A program made the translations under genes and the position numbers. This document shows, piece by piece, positions 17,639 to 25,454 of a stretch of 64,000 nucleotides of DNA (the stretch's first letter is position 1; every line of letters begins with the position of its first letter). Under the pieces are notes generated by a model. That model was given only the letters and a program-made list of their open reading frames with translations. It was not told where the DNA came from and searched no databases. This stretch comes from Nocardia jinanensis (GTDB lineage: Bacteria; Actinomycetota; Actinomycetes; Mycobacteriales; Mycobacteriaceae), in NCBI RefSeq assembly GCF_014645735.1, contig NZ_BMMH01000008.1, positions 145,092 to 209,091 of the forward strand, given 5' to 3'.

Positions 17639-18598
17639 TCAGGCGCCGATCGCGGGGCCGATAATCGGCCAGGATGCCTTCAGCTGATCGTTCCAGTACG
17701 ACCAGGAATGCGTGCCGACCGGGCTGTAATCCACCCGGAGCGGAAGCCCCGCCGCGCGGGCCCGGCGTTCGAAGGAGATCACGCAGGTATCGACCGCGAA
17801 TTCGATCGGCCCGCCGAGCACGATGTTCTCCGGCAACTGCGGTTTCAGTTCCAGCTCGTGCGGCCCGGGCAGGCCGGTGCCGGTGGACAGGAACAGGGTC
17901 TTTCCACGCAGCCGGTCCAGCATGAGCGCCGGATTGTGGGCCGCCCAGTCCGGGCTACCGCCGGGACCCCACATATTGTCCGGGTTGCCGCCCCTGGTCA
18001 TGATCGAGAACTGCACCGCCGCGGTCGCCAGCCCGGTATCGGGGCAGGCGCTGTACCCGGCGACCGCCGTGTACAGCTCGGGGTGCCGAGCCGCGAGGAT
18101 ATACGCGGCGTGCCCACCCATCGACAGACCGCCGATCGCGTTCTGCCCGTTACCGGCGAAATCACCGTCGATGATCGGCGGCAGTTCCCGGGTCAGGAAG
18201 GTTTCCCAGCGATAGTGGCCGAGCGCCGGATCGGCACGCTGCCAGTCCGTGAAATAGCTGGCCTTACCGCCGACCGGGAGGACCACGTTCACATTCTTGC
18301 CGAGGAAGAACCGTTCGGCGTCGGTCGCATTGGTCCAGGTGCTCTGCTCGGTGCCCGGATCGAGCCCGTCCAGCAGGTAGTAGCTGGACCGGCTGCCGTC
18401 GCCCGCCGGATGCAGTACCTGCACCTGCACGACCTGGTTCATGGCGGGGGAGGCGATGAACACCGCCGAACGCGTCGGGCTGAGCTCGTCGATTCGTACG
18501 ACTTCGGCCGCAGCGGCCGGAGCGGGCTGGAGAACGGGGAGCCCGGCAGCCAAACCGATCACCCCCAGCATCAGTACAGCTATCCGAAGATATCGCAC
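17639..18598 (-). CDS. Secreted antigen-85-like esterase / putative mycolyltransferase
   Basis: A 319-residue exported protein with a signal peptide (hydrophobic 5-20, Ala-rich cleavage region near 27-31). The nucleophile is Ser159 in GGLSMGGHAA, and GTHSWSYWNDQL near the C-terminus carries the His. The alpha/beta-hydrolase layout (SYYLLDGLDP, WTNATDAERFF) is that of the Ag85/corynomycolyltransferase family, which moves mycolates onto trehalose or arabinogalactan. Transfer activity is inferred; simple esterase activity is also possible. The start is GTG with GGGAGG upstream. Confidence 0.88.
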   Translation of the reverse strand: MRYLRIAVLMLGVIGLAAGLPVLQPAPAAAAEVVRIDELSPTRSAVFIASPAMNQVVQVQVLHPAGDGSRSSYYLLDGLDPGTEQSTWTNATDAERFFLGKNVNVVLPVGGKASYFTDWQRADPALGHYRWETFLTRELPPIIDGDFAGNGQNAIGGLSMGGHAAYILAARHPELYTAVAGYSACPDTGLATAAVQFSIMTRGGNPDNMWGPGGSPDWAAHNPALMLDRLRGKTLFLSTGTGLPGPHELELKPQLPENIVLGGPIEFAVDTCVISFERRARAAGLPLRVDYSPVGTHSWSYWNDQLKASWPIIGPAIGA

Positions 18599-18777
18599 GT
18601 TCGCACCTCCCTAGCCCACCCCGGAAACTAGCTCATGCCCATGCTCACCATTCCGACCCGGTGACAGCGCACATACAGCATATTCACAGCAAACATACTG
18701 ACTATAATCGACAGACGATCTTACGGGCCCATTTGTTCCCGATCCGTGAAACGACCCCCCGGGTGGGAAACCGCCGA

Positions 18778-19206
18778 TCACTCGCCGCGCTGCAACGCGC
18801 CTCGGATGGAACCGGCCAGATAATCCAGATCCGCTCGCGGCGGCGTACGCGGCCGCCCCCGCAAACCGAACCCGTCACCCGGAGTGCGCGGAATGACGTG
18901 CAGGTGGACGTGGAACACCTCCTGCCCGGCGGTCACCCCGTCGGCGAGGAAGAAGTTCACCCCGTCGCAGGCGACCTCACTGTCCCGCAGTGCCGCCGCC
19001 AACCGCTGCCCCACCTGGAAGAGCTTCCCGCCCAGCACCGGATCGAGTTCGGCGAGTTCCCGGGCCGGTTTCTTCGGCACCACCAGCAGATGCCCCGGCG
19101 TCATCGGCCGGATATCCAAGAACGCGAGGACGTCGTCGTCCTCGTAGACCTTGCTGGACGGCGCCCGCCCCGCGATGATGTCGGCGAAAATCGAATACGG
19201 ATCCAT
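18778..19206 (-). CDS. HIT-family hydrolase
   Basis: A 142-residue histidine-triad protein. YSIFADIIAGRAPSSKVYEDDD starts the fold and HVHLHVIPR holds the catalytic triad histidines, close to full family length. HIT proteins hydrolyse nucleoside phosphoramidates, dinucleoside polyphosphates or similar leaving groups. Its start codon lies 8 bp from repeat copy B, so the 5' untranslated region or promoter of this gene is inside the repeat. Confidence 0.9.
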   Translation of the reverse strand: MDPYSIFADIIAGRAPSSKVYEDDDVLAFLDIRPMTPGHLLVVPKKPARELAELDPVLGGKLFQVGQRLAAALRDSEVACDGVNFFLADGVTAGQEVFHVHLHVIPRTPGDGFGLRGRPRTPPRADLDYLAGSIRGALQRGE

Positions 19207-19214
19207 GAGTAGCA

Positions 19215-19349
19215 GTGTTTATTGGCGGCGCCTGCGGCGCCGCTGGCGGGGCCCTATTAACCCCGGTTCTTCACTCCTTCGCTCAGTCGCTGCGCTCCTT
19301 CGCTACGTCGCTCCAGAACCGGGGCGGGCCCCGCCACTGAGGTGGACCA
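19215..19349. repeat. Interspersed hairpin element, copy B
   Basis: Same layout as copy A: GTGTTTATT, a small hairpin (here GGCGGCGCC-TGC-GGCGCCGC, a different sequence from A but again paired), the 87-bp core at 19247-19333, and a GTGGACCA tail at 19342-19349. The core differs from copy A at two positions and from copy C at one. It abuts the HIT gene start and opens the 486-bp hit-purB gap. Confidence 0.92.
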
Positions 19350-19404
19350 ACCGTAGAAGAGAGAAGGACGAGAAAAACATCCGGATCCGGACATTCACGC
19401 TGAT

Positions 19405-19507
19405 GCAACCCGCATGCGTCGAGGAAGCCGATAACGGTCCCCTCCGCGACCTGGTCCGCATGCGGACCAGGTCGTCGAATGCCGACGCAACCCGCATGCG
19501 TCGAGTC
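19405..19507. repeat. 28-bp perfect palindrome flanked by direct repeats
   Basis: Two exact copies of GCAACCCGCATGCGTCGAG (19405-19423 and 19489-19507) are 84 bp apart. Between them, 19449-19476 is an uninterrupted palindrome whose left half is CGACCTGGTCCGCA. The central GCATGC also occurs inside both direct repeats. No ORF is supported here. It could be a regulator-binding cluster, a hairpin terminator or a mobile-element footprint. Confidence 0.8.
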
Positions 19508-19653
19508 TTACGAGACACCTCGAAGGGGTGAGGCCCGTCGCGCCCTTGGCCGGAGGTGCTCAAAGGTCGCGTTTCTCGGACGGCCGACCGCACGTCGCAT
19601 GAGCCGAAGGCTCGAGTCTCGAGGCCTGAACGGCGAGACCGAGGGGGCCTCGA

Positions 19654-19677
19654 CCCCGCGACGCCGCAGGCGGCGCC
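19654..19677 (-). terminator. Hairpin after purB, member of a two-copy 24-bp repeat
   Basis: A GACGCCGC...GCGGCGCC stem-loop lies 16 bp beyond the purB stop and would serve as its terminator. The same 24 bp, with one mismatch, recurs at 27419-27442. On the plus strand a run of six A follows, which on the purB transcript would precede the hairpin rather than follow it, so termination is plausible but unproven. Confidence 0.5.
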
Positions 19678-19692
19678 AAAAAACACCGCACG

Positions 19693-21120
19693 TCAGAGAA
19701 TCGGTGACGGCGTATACCTGGCCGCTTCCGGGTAGGCGGCAACCAGCTTGCCCACCTGGGCCACAACGTCGGCAACCTGCGCATCGGCCGCACCGATGAA
19801 CGCCGACTTCTCCGCCAGCGCAGCCTCCAGCGCGGCTCGGTCCAGCGGCATCCGGGTGTCGGCGGCCAGCCGGTCCAGCAGATCCGGTTCGCGCCCCTGC
19901 TCCCGCATGGCCAGGGCGACAGCCACCGAGTGCTCCTTGATCACCTCGTGCGCGGCCTCCCGTCCGACCCCGGCGCGGACCGCGGCCATGAGGATGCGGG
20001 TGGTGGCCAGGAACGGCAGATAACGGTCGAGTTCACGCGCGATCACCGCCGGATAGGCGCCGAATTCGGCGAGCACTGTCAAGAAGGTCTCGATCATGCC
20101 GTCGATCGCGAAGAAGGCGTCCGGCAGCGCGACCCGGCGCACCACCGAGCAGAAGACATCGCCCTCGTTCCACTGCGCGCCCGCGAGTTCGGCGGCCATC
20201 GAGCCGTATCCGCGCAGCACCACCTGCAGGCCGTTCACACGTTCACAGGATCGGGTGTTCATCTTGTGCGGCATGGCCGAACTGCCGACCTGGCCCGGCT
20301 GGAAACCCTCGGTCACCAATTCGTGGCCCGCCATCAGCCGGATGGTGTGGGCCAGCGAGGACTGCGCGGCGCCGATCTGCACCAGCGCGGACAGTACATC
20401 GTGGTCCAGGGAACGCGGATAGACCTGCCCCACGCTGGTCAGCACGCTGCCGAAGCCGAGATGCCGGGACACCTGCTGTTCGAGCGCGGTGAGTTTCGCG
20501 GCGTCACCGCCCAGCAGATCCAGCATGTCCTGCGCCGTCCCCATCGGACCCTTGATACCGCGCAGCGGGTAGCGGTCGATGAGTTCGCGCAGCCTGGTCA
20601 GCCCGATGAGCATTTCGTCGGCGGCCGAGGCGAAACGTTTACCCAGGGTGGTGGCCTGCGCGGCGACATTGTGCGAACGGCCCGCCATCACCAGCGCCTG
20701 GTATTCGGCGGCCCGTTCGGCCAGCCGGGCGGCCACCGCGACGCCGTGGGAGTGGATATGTTCCAGCGACAGCCGGATCTGCAACTGTTCCACGTTCTCG
20801 GTGAGATCGCGGCTGGTCATCCCCTTGTGGACGTGCTCGTGCCCGGCGAGGGCGTTGAACTCCTCGATCCGGGCCTTCACATCGTGGCGGGTCACCCGCT
20901 CACGTTCGGCGATGGAGGCCAGGTTCACCTGTTCGACGACCCGCTGATAGTCCTCGACCACACCGGCCGGCACATCGACACCGAGTTCGGCCTGGGCGCG
21001 CAACACCTCCAGCCACAGCCGCCGTTCGAGCACGATCTTCTGCTCGGGAGACCACAGATGCACCAGCTGCGGACTGGCGTAGCGGGTGGCGAGGACGTTG
21101 GGGATCAGGTCTGAGGTCAC
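19693..21120 (-). CDS. purB: Adenylosuccinate lyase
   Basis: PurB removes fumarate from SAICAR and from adenylosuccinate. The fumarase/aspartase-superfamily signature SSAMPHKMN is at 280-288 with the catalytic Ser, and the GRSHNVAAQATTLGKR helix with the conserved His is at about 147-161. 475 residues, full length, GTG start. A TetR gene ends 6 bp upstream on the same strand, so purB is probably cotranscribed with it. Downstream is a repeat-rich gap in the place where Mtb carries purC. Confidence 0.97.
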   Translation of the reverse strand: MTSDLIPNVLATRYASPQLVHLWSPEQKIVLERRLWLEVLRAQAELGVDVPAGVVEDYQRVVEQVNLASIAERERVTRHDVKARIEEFNALAGHEHVHKGMTSRDLTENVEQLQIRLSLEHIHSHGVAVAARLAERAAEYQALVMAGRSHNVAAQATTLGKRFASAADEMLIGLTRLRELIDRYPLRGIKGPMGTAQDMLDLLGGDAAKLTALEQQVSRHLGFGSVLTSVGQVYPRSLDHDVLSALVQIGAAQSSLAHTIRLMAGHELVTEGFQPGQVGSSAMPHKMNTRSCERVNGLQVVLRGYGSMAAELAGAQWNEGDVFCSVVRRVALPDAFFAIDGMIETFLTVLAEFGAYPAVIARELDRYLPFLATTRILMAAVRAGVGREAAHEVIKEHSVAVALAMREQGREPDLLDRLAADTRMPLDRAALEAALAEKSAFIGAADAQVADVVAQVGKLVAAYPEAARYTPSPIL

Positions 21121-21126
21121 GTCCGG

Positions 21127-21765
21127 TCAGTCTAGTGACCGGTAGCGGTCGACCGGCTGGTGCGTCGCGGGAGCGACGATATCGATGACCTCCAGCAGGG
21201 CGCCGCGGGCCAGCCGCCGGGGTTGCGGGTCGGATTCGCTGAGCGCGGCGACCACCGCGCCGTCGACCACCGCGACCAGCCTGCGCAGTTGTTCGGGCCG
21301 CACGATCCGGTCGGATCGGCGCAGCACATCGGAGAGCAGCTCGTCCAGCTGCCCGCGTAGTCGGAGCTGGACCTCCCGCAGTTCGGGATGCCGGGCCGAG
21401 GCGACGGTGCGTTCGTAGCGGGCGATCAACCGCCCGCGGGCCCCCTCGTCCACGCCTTCGGGTCCGATCAGCAGGTCGAGCACCAGGTCGACGGTCGCCT
21501 CCGCACCGCGACGGCGGTGGGTCACCTCACCGATCCGCCGCCGCATGGCCTCGAGTTCGGCGTTACCGCTGAACTCGACCGCCCGCGCGATCAGATCCTC
21601 GAGGGACTCGAAGTAGTAGGTCGTGGAGGCCAGGGGCAGTTCGGCGCGGGTCGCGACCGAGCGATGCCGCACCGCGTCGAAACCACCTTCGAGCAGTAAC
21701 TCGGCCGCGGCAGCCACCAGCGCCTGGCGACGCCGTTCACCCTTCGGAGTCGTCGCGGTTATCAC
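21127..21765 (-). CDS. TetR-family transcriptional regulator
   Basis: A 212-residue repressor with an N-terminal helix-turn-helix (ALVAAAAELLLEGGFDAVRHRSVATRAELPLASTTYYF, broken here by no gap) at about 14-50 and a helical ligand domain. The LPLASTTYYF recognition helix is typical. It stands immediately before purB, as Rv0775-type regulators do in Mtb, and ends 6 bp before the purB GTG. The ligand and regulon are unknown; control of purB is not implied by adjacency alone. Confidence 0.88.
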   Translation of the reverse strand: MITATTPKGERRRQALVAAAAELLLEGGFDAVRHRSVATRAELPLASTTYYFESLEDLIARAVEFSGNAELEAMRRRIGEVTHRRRGAEATVDLVLDLLIGPEGVDEGARGRLIARYERTVASARHPELREVQLRLRGQLDELLSDVLRRSDRIVRPEQLRRLVAVVDGAVVAALSESDPQPRRLARGALLEVIDIVAPATHQPVDRYRSLD

Positions 21766-21901
21766 CGTGCCATCGTGCCAGTCTTCATCAGTACATCCGT
21801 GGGGAATCAGGGAAAGGGGAAATAGCCATCGATGTTTCTACCGCATCCACGCGGTGATGTTGTCGTACTGTGCAAAGTTATTGCCGTGCACGGTATTCGT
21901 T

Positions 21902-23062
21902 TCAGGTCCGGCGCAGGTAGTCGCCGAGGCGGGTGAGCGCGGCCTCGATTTCGGCGGTCGCTCCCGCGAAGGAGAGCCGAATGGTGCGGTGCCCGTTGAC
22001 AATATCGAAATCCAGGCCCGGCGCCAATGCCACTCCGGTGTTCGCCAGCACGTCCGCGCACCAGGCCATGGAGTCCGCGGTGAGATGACCGATATCGGCG
22101 TACGCGTAGAAGGCGCCGTCGGCGGGCGCGAGGTCGGTGATACCGAGCCCGGCCAGCCCCTCCAGCAGGATGGCCCGGTTGACCGCGTACCGGTGCACAT
22201 GGGCGTCGAGTTCGGTCCGCGCCTCGTCACCGAACGCGTGCAGCGCCGCGTACTGCGAGATCGCCGGCGGGCACACGGTCATATTCGACGCCAGCCGCTG
22301 TAGCGCCGGACGCAGTTCGGGCGGGGCCAGCATCCAGCCCAGTCGCCAGCCGGTCATCGAGAAGTACTTCGATACCGATCCGATCACCACGCCCGAGCGG
22401 GAGGTCTCCCAGGCCGATGCGGTCCGCTCACCACCGTAGGTGATGCCGTGGTAGATCTCGTCGGAGATCAGCAGCGTGCCGTGCGCGTCGCACCAGCCCG
22501 CCACCGCGGCGAGTTCGTCCGGATCGATCATGGTGCCGGTGGGGTTGGCGGGGCTGGCCACGATCAGCCCTTTCGGCGGTCGCGGCAGCTCTTCGAGCAT
22601 GGCGACGGTCGGCTGGAATCTGGTCTCGGCGCGGCAGTCCAATTCGACGACCCGGCAGCCGAGCGCGGTCAGTGTATTGCGATAGGCCGGATAGCCCGGC
22701 CGGGCGACCACCACGGTGTCACCGGGATCGAAGGCCGCCAGGAAGATCAGGGTGAACGCGCCGGAGGAACCGGTGGTGACCACGACATCGTCGGGATCCA
22801 CCGGGTAGCCGTAGCTCCGGTGATGGTGTCCGGCAATAGCCCGGCGGAGCGCCAGGATGCCGAAAGTCTCTGTGTATCCGAATAATTCGGCATCGATGGC
22901 CGTCTTGGTGGCGCGCAGGACCGGCGCGGGTGCCGGTGTCGAGGGCTGCCCGGCCGCGAGACTCAGTACGTCGCCGTGCGTTCTGGCGCGTTCGGCGGCG
23001 GCTTTCCATACATCCATCACGTAGAAAGGTGGGATGGTCGAGCGCCTGGATTCAATGGACAC
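21902..23062 (-). CDS. PLP-dependent class I/II aminotransferase (aspartate aminotransferase-like)
   Basis: The GTG at 23062 gives 386 residues. The fold type I landmarks are present: GQPSTPAPAPVL at the N-terminus, ARPGYPAYRNTL, SPANPTGTMIDPDEL, DEIYHGITYGG, and the PLP lysine in GSVSKYFSMTGWRLGWM. It resembles the Mtb AspB group. The substrate cannot be settled by eye; alanine or aromatic amino acids are alternatives. It is divergent from the M23 gene, with 54 bp between starts. Confidence 0.88.
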   Translation of the reverse strand: MSIESRRSTIPPFYVMDVWKAAAERARTHGDVLSLAAGQPSTPAPAPVLRATKTAIDAELFGYTETFGILALRRAIAGHHHRSYGYPVDPDDVVVTTGSSGAFTLIFLAAFDPGDTVVVARPGYPAYRNTLTALGCRVVELDCRAETRFQPTVAMLEELPRPPKGLIVASPANPTGTMIDPDELAAVAGWCDAHGTLLISDEIYHGITYGGERTASAWETSRSGVVIGSVSKYFSMTGWRLGWMLAPPELRPALQRLASNMTVCPPAISQYAALHAFGDEARTELDAHVHRYAVNRAILLEGLAGLGITDLAPADGAFYAYADIGHLTADSMAWCADVLANTGVALAPGLDFDIVNGHRTIRLSFAGATAEIEAALTRLGDYLRRT

Positions 23063-23116
23063 AGGACCGACGGTAGAACACCGCATCGGGCGCTTCGACA
23101 GCTATGGTCTGCTCTG

Positions 23117-24448
23117 ATGCGCGACAAGACCGGCCGGCAGGCCGACGGTCCGCCGACACAGGACCCCGGGTCCACCGCGTCCGGACGCGGGACCGGGTTC
23201 CTCCGCCGACGCTGGGCAATACATCTGTCCGCTGCGGTCCGGCAGGGCGGGCGACCGGCCGCGATACCGGAAGGGGCGCCGCCGCGGATCGCCGACTCGG
23301 GCGACCACGGCAACGTCGCCCACTCCGGCCGGCGGCCGGCAACCAGGCCGGGCCCGAAGCGGGAATCCGGGGACCACCGCCCGGGGTCCGAGGTCGAGCG
23401 TGAGCCCGAGAGTCCCGACGGCGACGCGGCCGACGAGACCGGAGACAATCCCGGCGACCAGCGGATTTCCCTGGATCGCGCAGCCGCCACCGGCGGCGGT
23501 CTCGTCATCGCACCGGGTTGGCGGGAACGCGCCGCCGCGGCTCCTCGCGCACCCGGACTTCGGCTGCGCGGCACCTATCGGTGGATCAGGCGATCAGCCG
23601 GGGGCCTTCTGCTCCGGCGGCCCACCCGGGCCGATCTCGCCGGACTCATCGCGCGCCGCCCGTCCACCGAGGAGATCACCACCGCGGCCCGGCGGCATCG
23701 GGTACTCATCGGCGTCCTACTGCTCACCGTGCTCCTGGCCGCGGGCGACGGTTCCGCCGGCCTACTGGTCACCGATCGGCCACCGGCGCCCGGTATCGCC
23801 TATCGCGTGCCGGTCGCTCATCCGCTGCAACTGTCCGCACCGATCCCGTCGGTCCGCCGCTACCTCGACGCCATCGACAACGGCGAACGCCTGCGTGAAC
23901 AGGCGGTGGTCGCCGCGGCCGCCCGGGCCACCCTGGACCGCGCCAAGGCCGAGGCCGCGGCCGCGGTCGCCGGGCAGGAGCAGCCATGGATCAACAGCGC
24001 GCCCACGCCGGGTGGCCTGGAGGGCGGGATCATCCCGCCGGGCGCGATACCGCCCGGAACCGGCGGTTATGTCCTGCCCGCGCCGGGCACCTTCACCTCT
24101 GGTTTCGGCAGCCGATGGGGCACCTTCCATCGAGGTATCGATATCGCGGGCCCGATCGGCACCCCGATCTATACCGTCGCGAACGGCACTGTGATCGACG
24201 CCGGGCCCGCCTCCGGTTTCGGTCTGTGGGTGCGGATCCGGCACGACGACGGCGCGATCTCCGTATACGGCCATATGTACGACTTCTTCGTATCGGTCGG
24301 CGAACGCGTTCCGGCCGGAATGCAGATCGCCCGCATGGGTAACCGCGGCGATTCCACCGGCCCGCATCTGCATTTCGAGATCATCGTGAACGGTCAGCAT
24401 GTCGACCCGCAGCGCTGGCTGGCCCTACACGGAGTGTCCTATAACTGA
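23117..24448 (+). CDS. Membrane-anchored M23 (LytM) metallopeptidase
   Basis: 443 residues from the ATG at 23117. Residues 1-190 are a long, disordered, Gly/Pro/Arg-rich cytosolic region, one membrane helix spans about 195-218, an Ala-rich helix lies at 255-288, and a LytM domain covers about 320-435. The zinc and catalytic residues H338, D342 (FHRGIDIAG), H386 (YGHMYDF) and H417/H419 (GPHLHFE) are intact, so it should be an active peptidoglycan endopeptidase outside the membrane. The long charged cytosolic tail is unusual for the family and could bind a division or elongation partner. Confidence 0.88.
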   Translation: MRDKTGRQADGPPTQDPGSTASGRGTGFLRRRWAIHLSAAVRQGGRPAAIPEGAPPRIADSGDHGNVAHSGRRPATRPGPKRESGDHRPGSEVEREPESPDGDAADETGDNPGDQRISLDRAAATGGGLVIAPGWRERAAAAPRAPGLRLRGTYRWIRRSAGGLLLRRPTRADLAGLIARRPSTEEITTAARRHRVLIGVLLLTVLLAAGDGSAGLLVTDRPPAPGIAYRVPVAHPLQLSAPIPSVRRYLDAIDNGERLREQAVVAAAARATLDRAKAEAAAAVAGQEQPWINSAPTPGGLEGGIIPPGAIPPGTGGYVLPAPGTFTSGFGSRWGTFHRGIDIAGPIGTPIYTVANGTVIDAGPASGFGLWVRIRHDDGAISVYGHMYDFFVSVGERVPAGMQIARMGNRGDSTGPHLHFEIIVNGQHVDPQRWLALHGVSYN

Positions 24449-24843
24449 TCACCATATCGTGGCAAATGCGCAGAATCCGGAATCGAATTCGCCCGGCCAT
24501 CACTCACGGCTGCTACCTATATCGCCGTAACACCTGGTACATCGATTTCTCTCAGGAGAATAGAACCTTCAGTTATCGTTCTGTTCAACTTTCATTAACC
24601 TTCCGCAACCATTCTGTGATTTGCCAGATAACAAACCGCAAGTGCGTATGTCGCACCGTGATCACTTTCATCCGAATGATCCGATGCGGCGGCTCCGCTC
24701 CGGCGCGGTCCACTGTGCCACCGAGCGCGGGCAACTGAATTTCCTCGTTCCACAACACGAATCACAAGAGAAGCAGCGCAACAACGGCGCCGACGGCCAT
24801 AACGCACGGCGGCGTGGTACCACCGCGCTGTCGGAGCCCTCCC
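24449..24843. promoter_or_regulatory. AT-richer leader before the SLT gene
   Basis: 395 bp with no convincing gene. Positions about 24460-24650 are visibly richer in A/T than the rest of the window, which suggests a promoter or regulatory leader for the transglycosylase. GTGATCAC at 24658-24665 is a short palindrome. I looked for the c-di-AMP riboswitch found before some actinobacterial cell-wall hydrolase genes and did not recognise its core. Confidence 0.4.
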
Positions 24844-25398
24844 ATGCATTTACGAAGACTATTACCCCTCGTCGCCGTTGCCGCCGCCGTCGTCATCCCG
24901 GCGCAGGCGCACGCGGACGTCCCCGTCGCGGGTATTCCCGCGGAGTTGCAGGATCCCGCGCGGCAGATCCAGCAGGCTTTGCAATGGCAGCTGCCGCAGC
25001 CGCAGCAGGATCAGCTGCAGCAGTTCGTCCAGCCGCTGCCGCAGCCGCTACCCGACGTCCTGCCGCCCCCGGTATTCGCCAACGACCTGGACGGCTGGAT
25101 CCGCAACGCGCTGCACGTCCTCGGCCAGCGCGGTATCCCGGCCAGCTACGAGGGCATCCACCGCAACGCGCTCCGCGAATCCGGCGGTGACCCGCACGCG
25201 ATCAACACGTGGGACTCCAACGCCGCGGCGGGTATCCCCTCCAAGGGACTCATGCAGGTCATCGATCCCACCTTCACCGCCTACCACGTGGACGGCACCT
25301 CATGGGATATCTACGACCCGGTCGCCAATATCGCGGCCGCCTGCAATTACGCCGCCCATCGCTACGGTTCCATCGACAACGTCTTCGGGGCGTACTGA
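24844..25398 (+). CDS. Secreted transglycosylase (SLT domain)
   Basis: 184 residues. There is a signal peptide (residues 1-24, ending AHA-DV), a Gln/Pro-rich linker at about 38-78 (LPQPQQDQLQQ, LPQPLPDVLPPP), then an SLT domain with catalytic Glu112 in RESGGDPHAIN and GLMQVIDPTF, PVANIAAACNYAAHRYG. Such exported proteins cleave the glycan strand; they are relatives of the Rpf-type enzymes. Next to the M23 peptidase gene it makes a cell-wall remodelling pair on one strand. Convergent with purD. Confidence 0.9.
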   Translation: MHLRRLLPLVAVAAAVVIPAQAHADVPVAGIPAELQDPARQIQQALQWQLPQPQQDQLQQFVQPLPQPLPDVLPPPVFANDLDGWIRNALHVLGQRGIPASYEGIHRNALRESGGDPHAINTWDSNAAAGIPSKGLMQVIDPTFTAYHVDGTSWDIYDPVANIAAACNYAAHRYGSIDNVFGAY

Positions 25399-25416
25399 TC
25401 CGCGGAACGACCGGAC

Positions 25417-25446
25417 GCGGGCGGTGCGGGTGAACGCGCCGCCCGC
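25417..25446. terminator. Terminator between the SLT gene and purD
   Basis: GCGGGCGG (25417-25424) pairs with CCGCCCGC (25439-25446) around a 14-nt GC-rich loop. The hairpin sits in the 56-bp convergent gap and could serve both strands. Confidence 0.55.
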
Positions 25447-25454
25447 ACTGGCGC

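Noticed and set aside
24449..24843. c-di-AMP (ydaO-type) riboswitch before the SLT gene
   Set aside because: The conserved core could not be recognised in the leader.
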